NCBI GenBank assembly: GCA_964438865.1
Contig: CAYTMI010000016.1
Location: 1 to 64,000 of the forward strand
DNA length: 64,000 nucleotides
Source: G016234445 sp964438865
GTDB lineage: Bacteria > Chloroflexota > Dehalococcoidia > Tepidiformales > Tepidiformaceae
Direction: 5' to 3'
A model generated the notes under the pieces. That model did not search any database. It was not told where the DNA came from and saw only the letters and a list, made by a program, of their open reading frames with translations. Positions 40,307-49,506 of this stretch are shown here, piece by piece. Each line of letters opens with the position of its first letter. Position 1 is the first letter of the stretch. The position numbers and the translations under genes were made by a program.

Positions 40307-41083
40307 ATGGATCGGGCCAGCCCCGCCGAGCTGCTGGCACGCGCCCACCTGGGGTTCGTCGACGCATTCCGCCTGCTCGGGCGGAGCGTCCCCGGCGGCG
40401 CCGTCGACGAAGCCGATGGGGCCACCTGCGTCGCCTCGGGAGTGCCTACCCCGTCGTTCAACCGTCTCTTCCTCATCGAACCCCCGGCCCGTCCGGCGGA
40501 GACACTTGAGCGGGCGCGATCCTTCTTCGCCGGGCTCGGGTTGCCATGGTCGGTAATCGCCACACCGGAGGCTGCGGCCGTTGTCGGCGTCACGGCAGGC
40601 GAATCCGGCCTCCAGCGCTCGCCGCCGGTGCCGGGGATGCTGCTTTCGCCGCTGTCGCTCCAGGAGCGGCCCGTCCCCGGGTTCGAAGTGAGAGTCGTGG
40701 ACGGACCCGTGATTGCCGATGACTTCGTGCTGACTGCATCGGAAGGGTTCGGGGCGCCCCGCCGGATCTTCGACGTGTTCTGCCATCCCGCCGTCCTCAA
40801 GGATCCGGACATAGCGCTGTATGTCGGGTACGCCAGCGGTGTCCCGGTGGCGACGGCGACGCGGGTCTCGACGCGGCGGGTTGCGGGCGTCTACAACATC
40901 AGCACCCTGCGCAGCCACCGGGGCCGTGGCTACGGCGAGGCGATTACGGCGCGCGCTGTGCTCGGGGGGATTTCGGACGGCTGCGTGGCCAGCTTCCTGC
41001 AGGCGACGAAGATGGGGTACCCGGTGTACGAGCGGATGGGGTTTCGCCAGGTGGTGGAGTACCAGGTCTGGGAGTCCCGTTAG
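40307..41083 (+). CDS. GNAT-family N-acetyltransferase (258 aa)
   Basis: The C-terminal ~110 residues form the GNAT core: ALYVGYASGVPVATAT, VYNISTLRSHRGRGYGEAIT with the acetyl-CoA loop RGRGYG (~205), and ATKMGYPVYERMGFRQVVEYQVW. The N-terminal half resembles a degenerate or donor-less GNAT-like domain. GTG 40301 and ATG 40307 are both possible; TAGCCT lies 9 nt before the ATG. Substrate unknown. Confidence 0.85.
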   Translation: MDRASPAELLARAHLGFVDAFRLLGRSVPGGAVDEADGATCVASGVPTPSFNRLFLIEPPARPAETLERARSFFAGLGLPWSVIATPEAAAVVGVTAGESGLQRSPPVPGMLLSPLSLQERPVPGFEVRVVDGPVIADDFVLTASEGFGAPRRIFDVFCHPAVLKDPDIALYVGYASGVPVATATRVSTRRVAGVYNISTLRSHRGRGYGEAITARAVLGGISDGCVASFLQATKMGYPVYERMGFRQVVEYQVWESR

Positions 41084-41104
41084 CCGGGGGTCTCGCGGCG
41101 CCGC

Positions 41105-41923
41105 CTACGCCGCGAGCGCGACGGAGTCGTCGGCGCCGGATGAAGCCGCGGCGTAGCGGGCTTCGATGCGGCGCGCAATCTTCCAGGAGAGCCAGACGAA
41201 GGCCCCGCCGAGGGCCATGTCCAGGAAGAAGTGGTTCGCGCTGGCGACGATCGCCCACGCCATCAGCAGGGTGAGGGCGAGGCCGATGCCGCGCAGGGCC
41301 CGGTTGGGCGTGTTCACCCAGATAGCCGCCGCCGCCATCGCTATCCAGCCGAAGTGGAAGCTGGGGATCGCGGCGTATTCGTTCAGGATCAGGGCCGGCT
41401 GGGCATAGCTCACGGCCGTGTTGCCGCCAAAAATGGTATCGGTGAAGCCCATGTCGTACCCGTAGACGCCGATCAGCCGCGGGGGGGCGGCGGGGAAGGC
41501 GTAGTAGAACACCAGGCCGAAGACCATCGAAATGAACATCACGTTGCGCAGGAAGAGGAATCGTTCGCGCCCGCGCCACCAGACCCAGAGCCCGACCGCT
41601 GCCAGCACCGGGAAGTGGAGGTAGGCGTAGATGAAGTTCGCGACTTCCTGGACCGCGTGCCAGCGGATCGACATCGCCTGGATGTCGGGTTCCCAGAAGA
41701 TCCCGGCGGCCTTCTCGAGGTCGATGATCCGGACGGTGATCCAGACGGACTCTTCGATCCGCGTAGGGGCAATGCCGCGGGCGAGGAAGTAGGCGCCGAT
41801 GACTGCCAGGGCGATGGCCCAGTCGCGCCCGAACGCGGGCAGCCAGGCGAAGTGGCAGCGCAGGTGCAGGGGCGCGCTGTGTTCGCGGCAGGGGCGCGCC
41901 ATGGGGATGCTGCGGATCGTCAT
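41105..41923 (-). CDS. PAP2-superfamily membrane phosphatase / inositolphosphotransferase-like protein
   Basis: A 272-residue membrane protein with about six segments. PAAPPRLIGVYGYDMG, YAAIPSFHFGWIAMAAAAIW and SANHFFLDMALGGAFVWLSW correspond to the C1-C3 motifs of the PAP2_3 group, with His in SFHFGW and the SANHxxxD signature. Related proteins act as phosphatidate phosphatases or inositol-phosphate transferases in lipid synthesis. AAAGG lies 6 nt before ATG 41923. Lone gene. Confidence 0.85.
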   Translation of the reverse strand: MTIRSIPMARPCREHSAPLHLRCHFAWLPAFGRDWAIALAVIGAYFLARGIAPTRIEESVWITVRIIDLEKAAGIFWEPDIQAMSIRWHAVQEVANFIYAYLHFPVLAAVGLWVWWRGRERFLFLRNVMFISMVFGLVFYYAFPAAPPRLIGVYGYDMGFTDTIFGGNTAVSYAQPALILNEYAAIPSFHFGWIAMAAAAIWVNTPNRALRGIGLALTLLMAWAIVASANHFFLDMALGGAFVWLSWKIARRIEARYAAASSGADDSVALAA

Positions 41924-42105
41924 GGCTACCTTTCTACCGTCCGCGCCGGCTGCGTTCTATGAACTGGTTCACGCAACCGCGGGCCGGGTTTCCCCAGCGC
42001 GACTTAGGGGCAAATTCTTCCCTCTTTCATCATTTTCCCTGATCCCGGCGGATAGCTAAAGCCCCTCCAGAGAAATACCACGGCCGTTGCCGATACACTG
42101 CTCCT

Positions 42106-42612
42106 ATGCCTGACCCCCTTTCCGACGCCCTGGACCGCCTCGCCGCGACGCCGAAACGGGTCGCCCACCTGGTTGTGGAGGCCGACGACGGCGCCCTCGA
42201 TGCAGCGTCGCCCGGCCAGTGGTCCGCCCGCACGGTGCTCGCGCACTTCCGCGACGTGGAGGTGCTGGCGAACCGGCTGAGGCTGGAACGGATGCTGGCG
42301 GAGGGCGCGCCGGTGTTCGCGGACTTCGATGAAGACGCCTGGGCCGTCAACCGCAACCGTTCGCGCGACCAGAAAGCCCAGCTCCTCGGCGACTTCGCCC
42401 TTCACCGCCAGGCGACGCTGCTCATTTTCGCGGGCCTCCGGTCCGGCGACTGGGAGCGCACCGGGAGCCATCCTGCCCGGGGGACATTCACGGTCCGCAC
42501 GTGGGTCGACCAGTGGTTGGCGCACGACCTCGCCCACCTTGAGCAACTCGAACGGCTGCTGGGCGAAACCGTGGACGAGGTGCTGAGGCGGCGCTTTCAC
42601 CCACGCGCCTGA
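42106..42612 (+). CDS. DinB-like family protein
   Basis: A 168-residue four-helix DinB-type protein: SPGQWSARTVLAHFRDVEVLANRLRLERML, SRDQKAQLLGDFALHRQATL and WLAHDLAHLEQLERLL. The metal histidines are in AHFRDVE and AHDLAHL. TACACT (42094-42099) lies 6 nt before ATG 42106. Function not assignable beyond the fold. Confidence 0.85.
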   Translation: MPDPLSDALDRLAATPKRVAHLVVEADDGALDAASPGQWSARTVLAHFRDVEVLANRLRLERMLAEGAPVFADFDEDAWAVNRNRSRDQKAQLLGDFALHRQATLLIFAGLRSGDWERTGSHPARGTFTVRTWVDQWLAHDLAHLEQLERLLGETVDEVLRRRFHPRA

Positions 42613-42692
42613 ACGGCTCGCCGCCCCCCGCCTGACACCGTGAACCCGGACCGGCGTAGACTCTGGGCAATTCCACGCCCGGAGCCCAGGCG

Positions 42693-43907
42693 ATGCCCGC
42701 ACTCGATGGGATGAAAGTCCTTGACCTCACGCAGTACGAAGCCGGCACAAGCTGCACCCAGTACCTCGCATGGTTCGGCGCCACCATCTACAAGGTCGAA
42801 CACCCGGACCGCGGCGACCCCGGCCGGGGAACCGAGGGCGTCGGCAAGGACTCGCTCTACTTCATGTCGTTCAACCACAACAAGAAGAGCGTCGCGATCA
42901 ACCTCGGCCGGCCCGAAGGCCGCGAACTGTTCCTGAAGCTGGTGCCCCACGTCGACGCAGTGGTGGAGAACTTCACCCTCGGGACCATGGAAAAGCTGGG
43001 GCTGGGCTACGACGTCCTCAACGCCGTGAACCCCCGGATCATCTACGGGACGATCAAGGGATTCGGGACGACGGGCCCCTACAAGGACTACAAGTGCTTC
43101 GACTGGGTGGCGCAGGCGGCGGGCGGTTCCTTCAGCGTCACCGGCGATGCCGACGGCCCCCCGGTGCGGCCCGGCGCCACCGTCGCGGACACGGGCAGCG
43201 GGATGCACTGCGCGATGGGGATCCTCGCAGCCTACATCCAGCGCCAGCGGACCGGACGGGGACAGGTGGTCGAAATCGCGATGCAGGAGACGGTTGCGAA
43301 CTTCATGCGGATGCCGATTTCGCGGCGGGAGCGGGCGCCGGGACAGCCCGTTGGGCGGGGGGCGGAGGTGTCGCTCGCCCCGACCGGAATCTATCCCTGC
43401 ACTGGCGGAGGGCCGAACGACTACCTCTACATCATGATCGTCACGCAGCGGATGTGGGATTCGCTGGTGGCCGCCATCGACCGTCCCGAACTCGCGATCG
43501 ACGAGCGCTGGGCGGAGCCACTGGGCAGGCTCGCAAACGGCCCTGCGCTGCGCGACGAGGTCGCGAAGTGGACCCGCCAGTACACGAAGTTCGAGGCGAT
43601 GGAACTGCTCGGCGCCGCCGGGGTGCCCTGCAGCGCCGTGTACGACAGCGAGGACATCCTCAACGACAAGCACCTCCACGCCCGGGGGATGATCAAGACC
43701 GTCCACCACCCGGTGCGGGGCGACTGGGAGATGCTGGCCCCGCCGATCCACATGAGCGATTCCGAAGTGGAGATGGCCCCGTCGCCGCTCCTCGGCGAGC
43801 ACACGGCGGAGGTGCTGGCGGCCGAGTTGGGGGTGGCCGCCAGCGACGTCGCTGCCCTCGCTGCGGCGGGTGTCCTGAGCCTCGGACCCTCGACGGTGAC
43901 GGCGTAA
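42693..43907 (+). CDS. CaiB/BaiF family CoA transferase (class III)
   Basis: A 404-residue class III CoA transferase. MKVLDLTQYEAGTSCTQYLAWFGA, KVEHPDRGDPGRG, SFNHNKKSVAINLGRPEGRELF, YGTIKGFGTTGPY and VADTGSGMHCAMGIL, the last with the catalytic Asp at about residue 166. It moves CoA between carboxylic acids (oxalate, carnitine, bile acids or others in the family). A leader with CGGAG precedes ATG 42693. It is likely part of the organism's organic-acid activation with the ligase at 9964. Confidence 0.93.
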   Translation: MPALDGMKVLDLTQYEAGTSCTQYLAWFGATIYKVEHPDRGDPGRGTEGVGKDSLYFMSFNHNKKSVAINLGRPEGRELFLKLVPHVDAVVENFTLGTMEKLGLGYDVLNAVNPRIIYGTIKGFGTTGPYKDYKCFDWVAQAAGGSFSVTGDADGPPVRPGATVADTGSGMHCAMGILAAYIQRQRTGRGQVVEIAMQETVANFMRMPISRRERAPGQPVGRGAEVSLAPTGIYPCTGGGPNDYLYIMIVTQRMWDSLVAAIDRPELAIDERWAEPLGRLANGPALRDEVAKWTRQYTKFEAMELLGAAGVPCSAVYDSEDILNDKHLHARGMIKTVHHPVRGDWEMLAPPIHMSDSEVEMAPSPLLGEHTAEVLAAELGVAASDVAALAAAGVLSLGPSTVTA

Positions 43908-43930
43908 CCCGCCGGAACCGCCGGGACGAA

Positions 43931-44476
43931 CTACAGGGCGTGGCTCTCGCCGCCGAGGCCGTGCTTCCCCCGCTGCTGTTCCTGGAGGGCGCCGATCGTC
44001 TCGGCGGCGCGGTTGTAGATCTGGGGGACGTCCCAGCCGTTCGCGCCGGCGTAGGTGTCGACCTGACTGCGGTGATGGATGTCGTGTTCGAGCATCATCA
44101 TCAGGACTCGCCAGCCGGAGAGGCCTCCTTCGGAGTCGATCATCTGCACCTTGCGCTCCAGCCACTCTGCAGGCGTGCCTTCGAGGCGGCGGCGAAACTC
44201 GCCCGCGCTTCCCGCAAGCGCAGGGAGCCAGCGGTCACGTGAACTGACGTCTGGCGGCGCAGGGCTGATCCAGCCTTCGCCACGGTAGGCGCTGGCGAAA
44301 TAGAGCCGCGACCCGGCCATGTGGCCGACGAGCTTGTTGATGCTCCATGCCCTCTCACCCTCGCCTGTTGTCGGAGTCCAGCCGTCGGCTTCAGGCGGCA
44401 GGGCGGCGATATCGCGCATGGCGCGGCGGTTGACGGCGTCGAAGTAGCGAAGGAAGGCGTCGATTGAAGTCAGCAT
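43931..44476 (-). CDS. DinB-like family protein
   Basis: A 181-residue protein: MLTSIDAFLRYFDAVNRRAM, RAWSINKLVGHMAGSRLYFASAY and MMMLEHDIHHRSQVDTYAGANGW. The last segment holds the typical DinB HDIHHRSQ metal motif. CGGGAGAG precedes ATG 44476. Third DinB-like gene in this part of the window. The family includes thiol-dependent transferases, but no substrate can be inferred. Confidence 0.88.
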   Translation of the reverse strand: MLTSIDAFLRYFDAVNRRAMRDIAALPPEADGWTPTTGEGERAWSINKLVGHMAGSRLYFASAYRGEGWISPAPPDVSSRDRWLPALAGSAGEFRRRLEGTPAEWLERKVQMIDSEGGLSGWRVLMMMLEHDIHHRSQVDTYAGANGWDVPQIYNRAAETIGALQEQQRGKHGLGGESHAL

Positions 44477-44569
44477 CTGTCTCTCCCGCGAGCCAAAGTG
44501 TGGCCGGACGCGGCGACGATGGCAACCCGGCCTGCTGACGGGTGACCGCGGATGGCTTAGCCTTCGGGC

Positions 44570-46561
44570 GTGTTTCGAAGCGTGCTGGTGGCGAACAGAG
44601 GCGAGATTGCAGTGAGGGTCTGCCGGACCTTGCGGCGGATGGGGATACGCTCCGTCGTCCTCTGTTCGATCCCCGACCGGCGGAGCCTCGCGGTGCGAAG
44701 CGCGGACGCGAGCGTGCTGATCGAGGGCTACAGTGCCGCCGAGAGCTACCTCGACATCGACGCGGTGATTGCGGCGGCGAAGGCCGAGGGCTGTGACGCT
44801 ATCCACCCCGGGTACGGCTTCCTCAGCGAACGCGCGGACTTCGCCGAACGGTGCGCCGCGGCGGGCATCGTGTTCATCGGGCCGCCGCCAGCCGTGTTGC
44901 GGGGGCTGGGGGATAAGGCGGCGGCGCGGCAACTGGCCGTCTCGAACGGCGTCCCGGTCGTGTCCGGGTGGGACGGCGACGACGACGACGTAACGCTCGT
45001 CCGCGAGGGCGCGAGGATCGGCTTCCCGGTGATGGTGAAGGCTCGCGGCGGCGGTGGCGGCCGGGGGATGCGGGAAGTGTTCGCGGCGGAGGACTTGCCG
45101 GAAGCGCTGGCGAGCGCCCGGAGGGAAGCACTCTCTGCATTTGGCGACGGCGGGCTGCTGCTGGAGAGACTGGTGACGAACGCCCACCACGTCGAAGTGC
45201 AGGTGCTCGCCGACGCCCACGGCAACGTCATCCACCTCGGCGAACGCGACTGCTCCGTGCAGCGCCGCCACCAGAAGTTGATCGAAGAGACGCCGAGCCC
45301 GGTGGTGGATGACGCCCTTCGCCGCGAGCTCACGGGGGCGGCGCTGCGGCTGGCGCGCGCGGTCGGCTATGTGAACGCGGGGACGTTTGAGTTCCTCGTG
45401 GGCGAAAGCTCCGCCGGCGGTGCGCGGCCCTTTTTCTTCCTCGAGGTGAACCCCAGGCTGCAGGTGGAGCACCCAGTGACGGAACTGGTGACGGGGCTCG
45501 ATCTGGTGGAGTTGCAGGTGCGCGTGGCGGCGGGCGAACCGTTGCCCTTGCGGCAGGACGAGGTCGTGTTCTCCGGCCACGCGGTCGAGTTCCGGATCAA
45601 CGCCGAGGACCCCTGGGACGAGTTCAGGCCGAGTTCCGGGCGGGTGGGCCACGCAGCCTGGAGCCAGGCGGCGCGCTGCGACCGCGGTTACGAGTCCGGC
45701 GACACCGTGCCCTCACAGTACGATTCGCTCGCCGGCAAGGTTGTGGTGCACGGCCTCACCAGGGATGAGGCGCTGGGGCAGTCGGCAGCGGCGCTCACCG
45801 GAGTCTCCCTGGAGCCGCTGCGGACGAACGCCGGCCTCCACCGCGAGGTGCTGCGGACTGCGGCGTTCCGTGACGGCGACGCCTCGATCGACTGGCTGGA
45901 GCGGGCCTTGCCGGGGCTGCTCGCCGGGGCGATTGCACCGCCGGCCGCCTGGATCGCGGCGGCCGCGTCGAGGGTCGCGCCCATCCGGCCGGTGATGGGC
46001 GGCCCCACTCGGTGCTGGCTCAGCGATGGCCACGAAGTTCGCGCCGTCGACGTCGAGTTTCGCGACAGCCCCTACCCCCCATCCGCACCACCGCCCGCCG
46101 GCAGCTCCAGCCACGCCCGCCGCGGCGAGGGCGCCGTCCACACGGGCGCGGGGATCGAAACGGCGGCGTTCGAGCTTGATCCGCAGCAGGGAGCGGAAGG
46201 GGGCATCGTTCGCGTGGGCGTCGTCGTCGTCGTCATCCGCGCCGGAGAGGGCAAAGGCGTCTCCTGTGAGGTCGACGGCCGGGCCTTCGGGCTGGCGGTC
46301 GTCCCGCCGCCACCGCTCCCGCGCCGGCCGCATGCCGCTGTCGATGGTGTCGCGGCTGTCACGGCGCCCCTGGCGGGGACCATCGCCTCCGTCGCGGTGA
46401 GCGAAGGCGACGAGGTCACCCCGGGCCAGCTCCTCCTCCTGCTGGAGGCGATGAAGATGGACCACCGGATCACCGCTCCCTCGGCGGGGACGGTGAAGCG
46501 CCTGGCCGTGGCCGCCCGCGACGTGGTGCGCGAAGGCGACGTGCTGGTGGAACTGGCCTGA
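44570..46561 (+). CDS. accA3-like: Acyl-CoA (acetyl/propionyl-CoA) carboxylase, biotin carboxylase plus BCCP subunit
   Basis: A 663-residue alpha subunit. The biotin carboxylase part shows VLVANRGEIAVRVCRTLRRMG, HPGYGFLSERADFAE, the ATP-grasp loop KARGGGGGRGMR (~155), ERDCSVQRRHQKLIEE and FFFLEVNPRLQVEHPVTE. A variable Pro/Ser-rich insert (~500-540) leads to the biotinyl domain with K629 in LLLEAMKMDHRITAP. It carboxylates biotin with bicarbonate for a separate carboxyltransferase, most likely the gene at 62195. GTG 44570 is the natural start (the beta-alpha-beta begins at once) with TAGCCT 6 nt before it. Confidence 0.95.
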   Translation: MFRSVLVANRGEIAVRVCRTLRRMGIRSVVLCSIPDRRSLAVRSADASVLIEGYSAAESYLDIDAVIAAAKAEGCDAIHPGYGFLSERADFAERCAAAGIVFIGPPPAVLRGLGDKAAARQLAVSNGVPVVSGWDGDDDDVTLVREGARIGFPVMVKARGGGGGRGMREVFAAEDLPEALASARREALSAFGDGGLLLERLVTNAHHVEVQVLADAHGNVIHLGERDCSVQRRHQKLIEETPSPVVDDALRRELTGAALRLARAVGYVNAGTFEFLVGESSAGGARPFFFLEVNPRLQVEHPVTELVTGLDLVELQVRVAAGEPLPLRQDEVVFSGHAVEFRINAEDPWDEFRPSSGRVGHAAWSQAARCDRGYESGDTVPSQYDSLAGKVVVHGLTRDEALGQSAAALTGVSLEPLRTNAGLHREVLRTAAFRDGDASIDWLERALPGLLAGAIAPPAAWIAAAASRVAPIRPVMGGPTRCWLSDGHEVRAVDVEFRDSPYPPSAPPPAGSSSHARRGEGAVHTGAGIETAAFELDPQQGAEGGIVRVGVVVVVIRAGEGKGVSCEVDGRAFGLAVVPPPPLPRRPHAAVDGVAAVTAPLAGTIASVAVSEGDEVTPGQLLLLLEAMKMDHRITAPSAGTVKRLAVAARDVVREGDVLVELA

Positions 46562-46583
46562 GCCCCACCAGCACCCGCATGGT

Positions 46584-47603
46584 TCAGGAGACGAGCGTGC
46601 CCAGTACCTTTTCGACGTACTCCGGCGAGCCCTGGGGCATGCCGATGCTGGGCATGTCGACGCCCATCTGGCGGCGCTCTTCAAGCCCGGCAGCCACGGT
46701 CTCGAGGTCGCCGAAGACGGCGGTCTCTTCGAGCATGCGGTCGCCCATCGCCGCCATAAGCTCCGGGTTCGTGCCGAATGGCGGCGGCCGGTGCTCTTCG
46801 CCGGCTTTCCGCATGGCAGCGACTTCGGCCCCGAAGCCGTTGCGGGTCAGCATCTTGTGGTAGAAGTCGCCCATGTTGGTGACGTACCACGAGATGCCGC
46901 CGGCCGCCTGGAACTTTGCCTTCGCGGCATCCTCGCTGATGACCGTCGTGATTGAGGCGATGCATTCGACCGCGTTGTCGGGGCGATCCGCCTTGCGGCT
47001 GCCTTCACGGACGGTCTCCTTGCCGGCTTCGAACCTGGACTTGGGCCAATAGATGGGCATCCAGCCGTCCGCGAACTCACCGAGCTGCTTCATGCTCTTC
47101 GGGGAGATGGAGGCGATGTAGATCGGGATGTGCTTGCGGACGGGTTCGAAGAGGAGCTTGAAGCCGCGCTCGAGCTTGAAGATCTCGCCGTCGTAGAAGA
47201 CCTTCTCGCCGCTGACGATGAGGTTGATGATCTCGGCGTATTCCTTGAGCCGCTGGAGCGGCTTTTCGAACTTCTCGCCGTGCCAGTGTTCGATGACGCG
47301 CGACCCGGACGTGCCGAGGCCGAGGATGACGCGCCCGCCGCTAAGTTCGTCGAGCGTCGCCGCCGTCATCGCGAGGACGGCGGGGGAGCGGCCAAAGACG
47401 GGCGCGATGCCGGTGCCGAGCTTGATCTTGCTCGTCTGAAGGGCGATCTGGGTGAGCAGCGAGAACTGGTCGCGCCCCCAGGTCTCGGCCGTGAAGCAGG
47501 TTTCGACACCGACTTCTTCGGCGATCTTGACGCGCTTGATGATCTCTTTGGTCTGTTCGGGGTTGCCTGCGAACCCGACGGTGACTGCCAGCCGCTTTGC
47601 CAC
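46584..47603 (-). CDS. LLM-class (probably F420-dependent) oxidoreductase
   Basis: A 339-residue luciferase-like barrel: AVTVGFAGNPEQTKEIIKRV, GVETCFTAETWGRDQFSLL, KLGTGIAPVFGRSPAVLAMTAATLDELS and RVILGLGTSGSRVIEHWHGE, the canonical LLM F420-type signature. Such enzymes use reduced F420 to reduce or oxidise diverse substrates. GTG 47603 follows GAGG at 5 nt; longer in-frame starts reach 47651 but are weaker. It is divergent from the peptide ABC operon. Confidence 0.93.
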   Translation of the reverse strand: MAKRLAVTVGFAGNPEQTKEIIKRVKIAEEVGVETCFTAETWGRDQFSLLTQIALQTSKIKLGTGIAPVFGRSPAVLAMTAATLDELSGGRVILGLGTSGSRVIEHWHGEKFEKPLQRLKEYAEIINLIVSGEKVFYDGEIFKLERGFKLLFEPVRKHIPIYIASISPKSMKQLGEFADGWMPIYWPKSRFEAGKETVREGSRKADRPDNAVECIASITTVISEDAAKAKFQAAGGISWYVTNMGDFYHKMLTRNGFGAEVAAMRKAGEEHRPPPFGTNPELMAAMGDRMLEETAVFGDLETVAAGLEERRQMGVDMPSIGMPQGSPEYVEKVLGTLVS

Positions 47604-47792
47604 GGTTGCCTCGATTCGTTTCTCTGGAATAGGGTGGCCGAAGGCTAGCAAATGCGGGGGAGGGCGGCAAACGTCCCTCCTGCACCCTTTCCCGTATGCG
47701 AGCTGAATCTCTCACAGGTATTGACGATGTCGATACCGCGCGCTTATACCATGCGCGAGAGTCGGGCTGGTCGAGGGCAGGAGAGAGCCACT

Positions 47793-49496
47793 ATGACGCG
47801 GGACAACTACTGGTCTCGCCGCCTTTCGCGGCGGCACATCCTGGCAGGCGCGAGCGCTGGAGCCGTAGGCGTCGCCGGCCTGGCCCTCACGGGCTGCGGA
47901 GACGATGACGGCGGCGGGAACGGCACAGCGACGATCGACAGCAATTTGAAACCCGGTACCCCGACCGCCCCCACCGCCACGCCAGCCGGCCAGGGGGCAA
48001 TCAACAAGGACGGCATCCTCCGCTCCCGCCAAAACGCCATCTTCGCCAGTATCAACCCCTGGAAAGGCCTCGATAGCGGCCTCCTCTGGGCCTATACCAT
48101 CTACGACCACCTCTTCTTCACGCCGCTCGACACTCTCAAGCCGGAACTCTTCCTGGCGACGAGCCTGGAAACCCCAGAACCGACCCGGATGATCTTCAAG
48201 ATCGGGGAGTCGTTCTTCCACGACAAGCAGCCGGTCAATGGGCGGAAGGTGACAGCCCGCGACGTCAAAGCCAGCTACGAAACCACGCGCGTCCAGCCCG
48301 GGGTGTCCCAGAGTTCATTCTCCACGGCGGTGTTCGACCACATCGAGACACCGGACGACAGCACCGTGGTGGTCGTCCTCAAGACACCGGACGCCTGGGC
48401 GTTCACCACCGCTGGCCTCGGCGGGCCGATCTTCGGGTCCATCCATCCCGAGGAGGTGACGACCCAGCCGGACTTCCTGGACCGCGAGCTGATTGGCAGT
48501 GGCCGCTACGAATTCGTCAGCCACCAGAACGGGACGAACTTCAAGCTCAAGCGGTTCAACAAGTGGCGGATCAAGGGCGAGCCCTACCTCGCGGGAATCG
48601 AGTACAAGCTTATCCAGGAGCAGGCCGCGGCCCTGGTCGCCTTCGCCGCCAAAGAGATCGACTCCGTCACCTTGAACAACAAGTTCGAGCGCGACCAGGT
48701 CAAGAACCGCGCGGGCGATTCGAACATCACCATCACCAGCGACCTCAGCCGCTCGGTCTGGATGGTCCAGTGCCGCGGCGACGGGCGGTGGGCCGACCCC
48801 CGCGTGCGCAGGGCGATCAACCTCGGGCTCGACCGCAAGAAATACATCGAGCTGATGGCCCTCGGCGAAGGCCGGATGACGGGCATCATCCCTCCAGCCT
48901 TCGGGGCCGTGCAGCTCACGGAGAAGGAACTGTCCGAGACGCTCTGGAAGTTCGACCCGGGCGAGGGGAAGCGACTGTTGGCGGAGGCGGCCTTCGACAC
49001 GAAGGAAGAGTTCCAGATCAAGTTCGCTTCGCTCGGGGACAACTTTTCAAAGTTCGCCCAGATCACGAAGTCCCAGCTGGAGGAGAACCTCGGCGTAAAC
49101 TGCCGGCTGGTGGCCGAGGACTTCGGCACCTGGCTGGCGCAGTCCCTCTACGGTTCGAACTACAACGGGCTGATCCTCTACCCCACCCTCTCGCAAGAAG
49201 AGCCGATGTCGTACATGGCGATGTACGGAAAGAAGATCGGTGGACGGGACAACTGGGGAAAGTACTTCGACGATGAGCTCGATGGGATGATTCGCATGGT
49301 GAACCAGACCCTCGACGACACCCAGCGCTTCGAGGCGGTGAAGGCCGTCCAGCGCAGGGCAATCGAAAAAGTCGCCCCCATCTTCCCCGTCTTCGTGAAA
49401 GTGGACGAGTCGGCCAACTGGAACTACGTGAAGGGGCTGGTAACGGGCCGGGGGAGCTACGGGCTCTTCAACGGCAAGGCGTACATCGACAAGTAG
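47793..49496 (+). CDS. Peptide/nickel-type ABC transporter substrate-binding lipoprotein
   Basis: A 567-residue family 5 solute-binding protein. A twin-arginine-like signal (SRRLSRRHILAGASAG) ends in a lipobox (LALTGC, Cys ~35), so it is a membrane-tethered lipoprotein. A Thr/Pro linker follows, then PNGRKVTARDVKASYETT-like motifs (VNGRKVTARDVKASYE) and RVRRAINLGLDRKKYIE, hallmarks of DppA/OppA-type proteins. GGAGAG precedes ATG 47793. It is first in an operon with two permeases. The ligand may be a peptide, sugar or other compound. Confidence 0.93.
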   Translation: MTRDNYWSRRLSRRHILAGASAGAVGVAGLALTGCGDDDGGGNGTATIDSNLKPGTPTAPTATPAGQGAINKDGILRSRQNAIFASINPWKGLDSGLLWAYTIYDHLFFTPLDTLKPELFLATSLETPEPTRMIFKIGESFFHDKQPVNGRKVTARDVKASYETTRVQPGVSQSSFSTAVFDHIETPDDSTVVVVLKTPDAWAFTTAGLGGPIFGSIHPEEVTTQPDFLDRELIGSGRYEFVSHQNGTNFKLKRFNKWRIKGEPYLAGIEYKLIQEQAAALVAFAAKEIDSVTLNNKFERDQVKNRAGDSNITITSDLSRSVWMVQCRGDGRWADPRVRRAINLGLDRKKYIELMALGEGRMTGIIPPAFGAVQLTEKELSETLWKFDPGEGKRLLAEAAFDTKEEFQIKFASLGDNFSKFAQITKSQLEENLGVNCRLVAEDFGTWLAQSLYGSNYNGLILYPTLSQEEPMSYMAMYGKKIGGRDNWGKYFDDELDGMIRMVNQTLDDTQRFEAVKAVQRRAIEKVAPIFPVFVKVDESANWNYVKGLVTGRGSYGLFNGKAYIDK

Positions 49497-49506
49497 GGGT
49501 TGGAGC

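Noticed and set aside
42597..44165. 522-residue minus-strand frame
   Set aside because: It overlaps the CaiB-type gene and part of the DinB-like gene, contains Arg/Gly/His-rich nonsense and no domain.
44477..45652. Upstream extension of the DinB-like frame to 573 residues
   Set aside because: The extra part is antisense to the biotin carboxylase subunit; the protein fold and a ribosome site start at ATG 44476.
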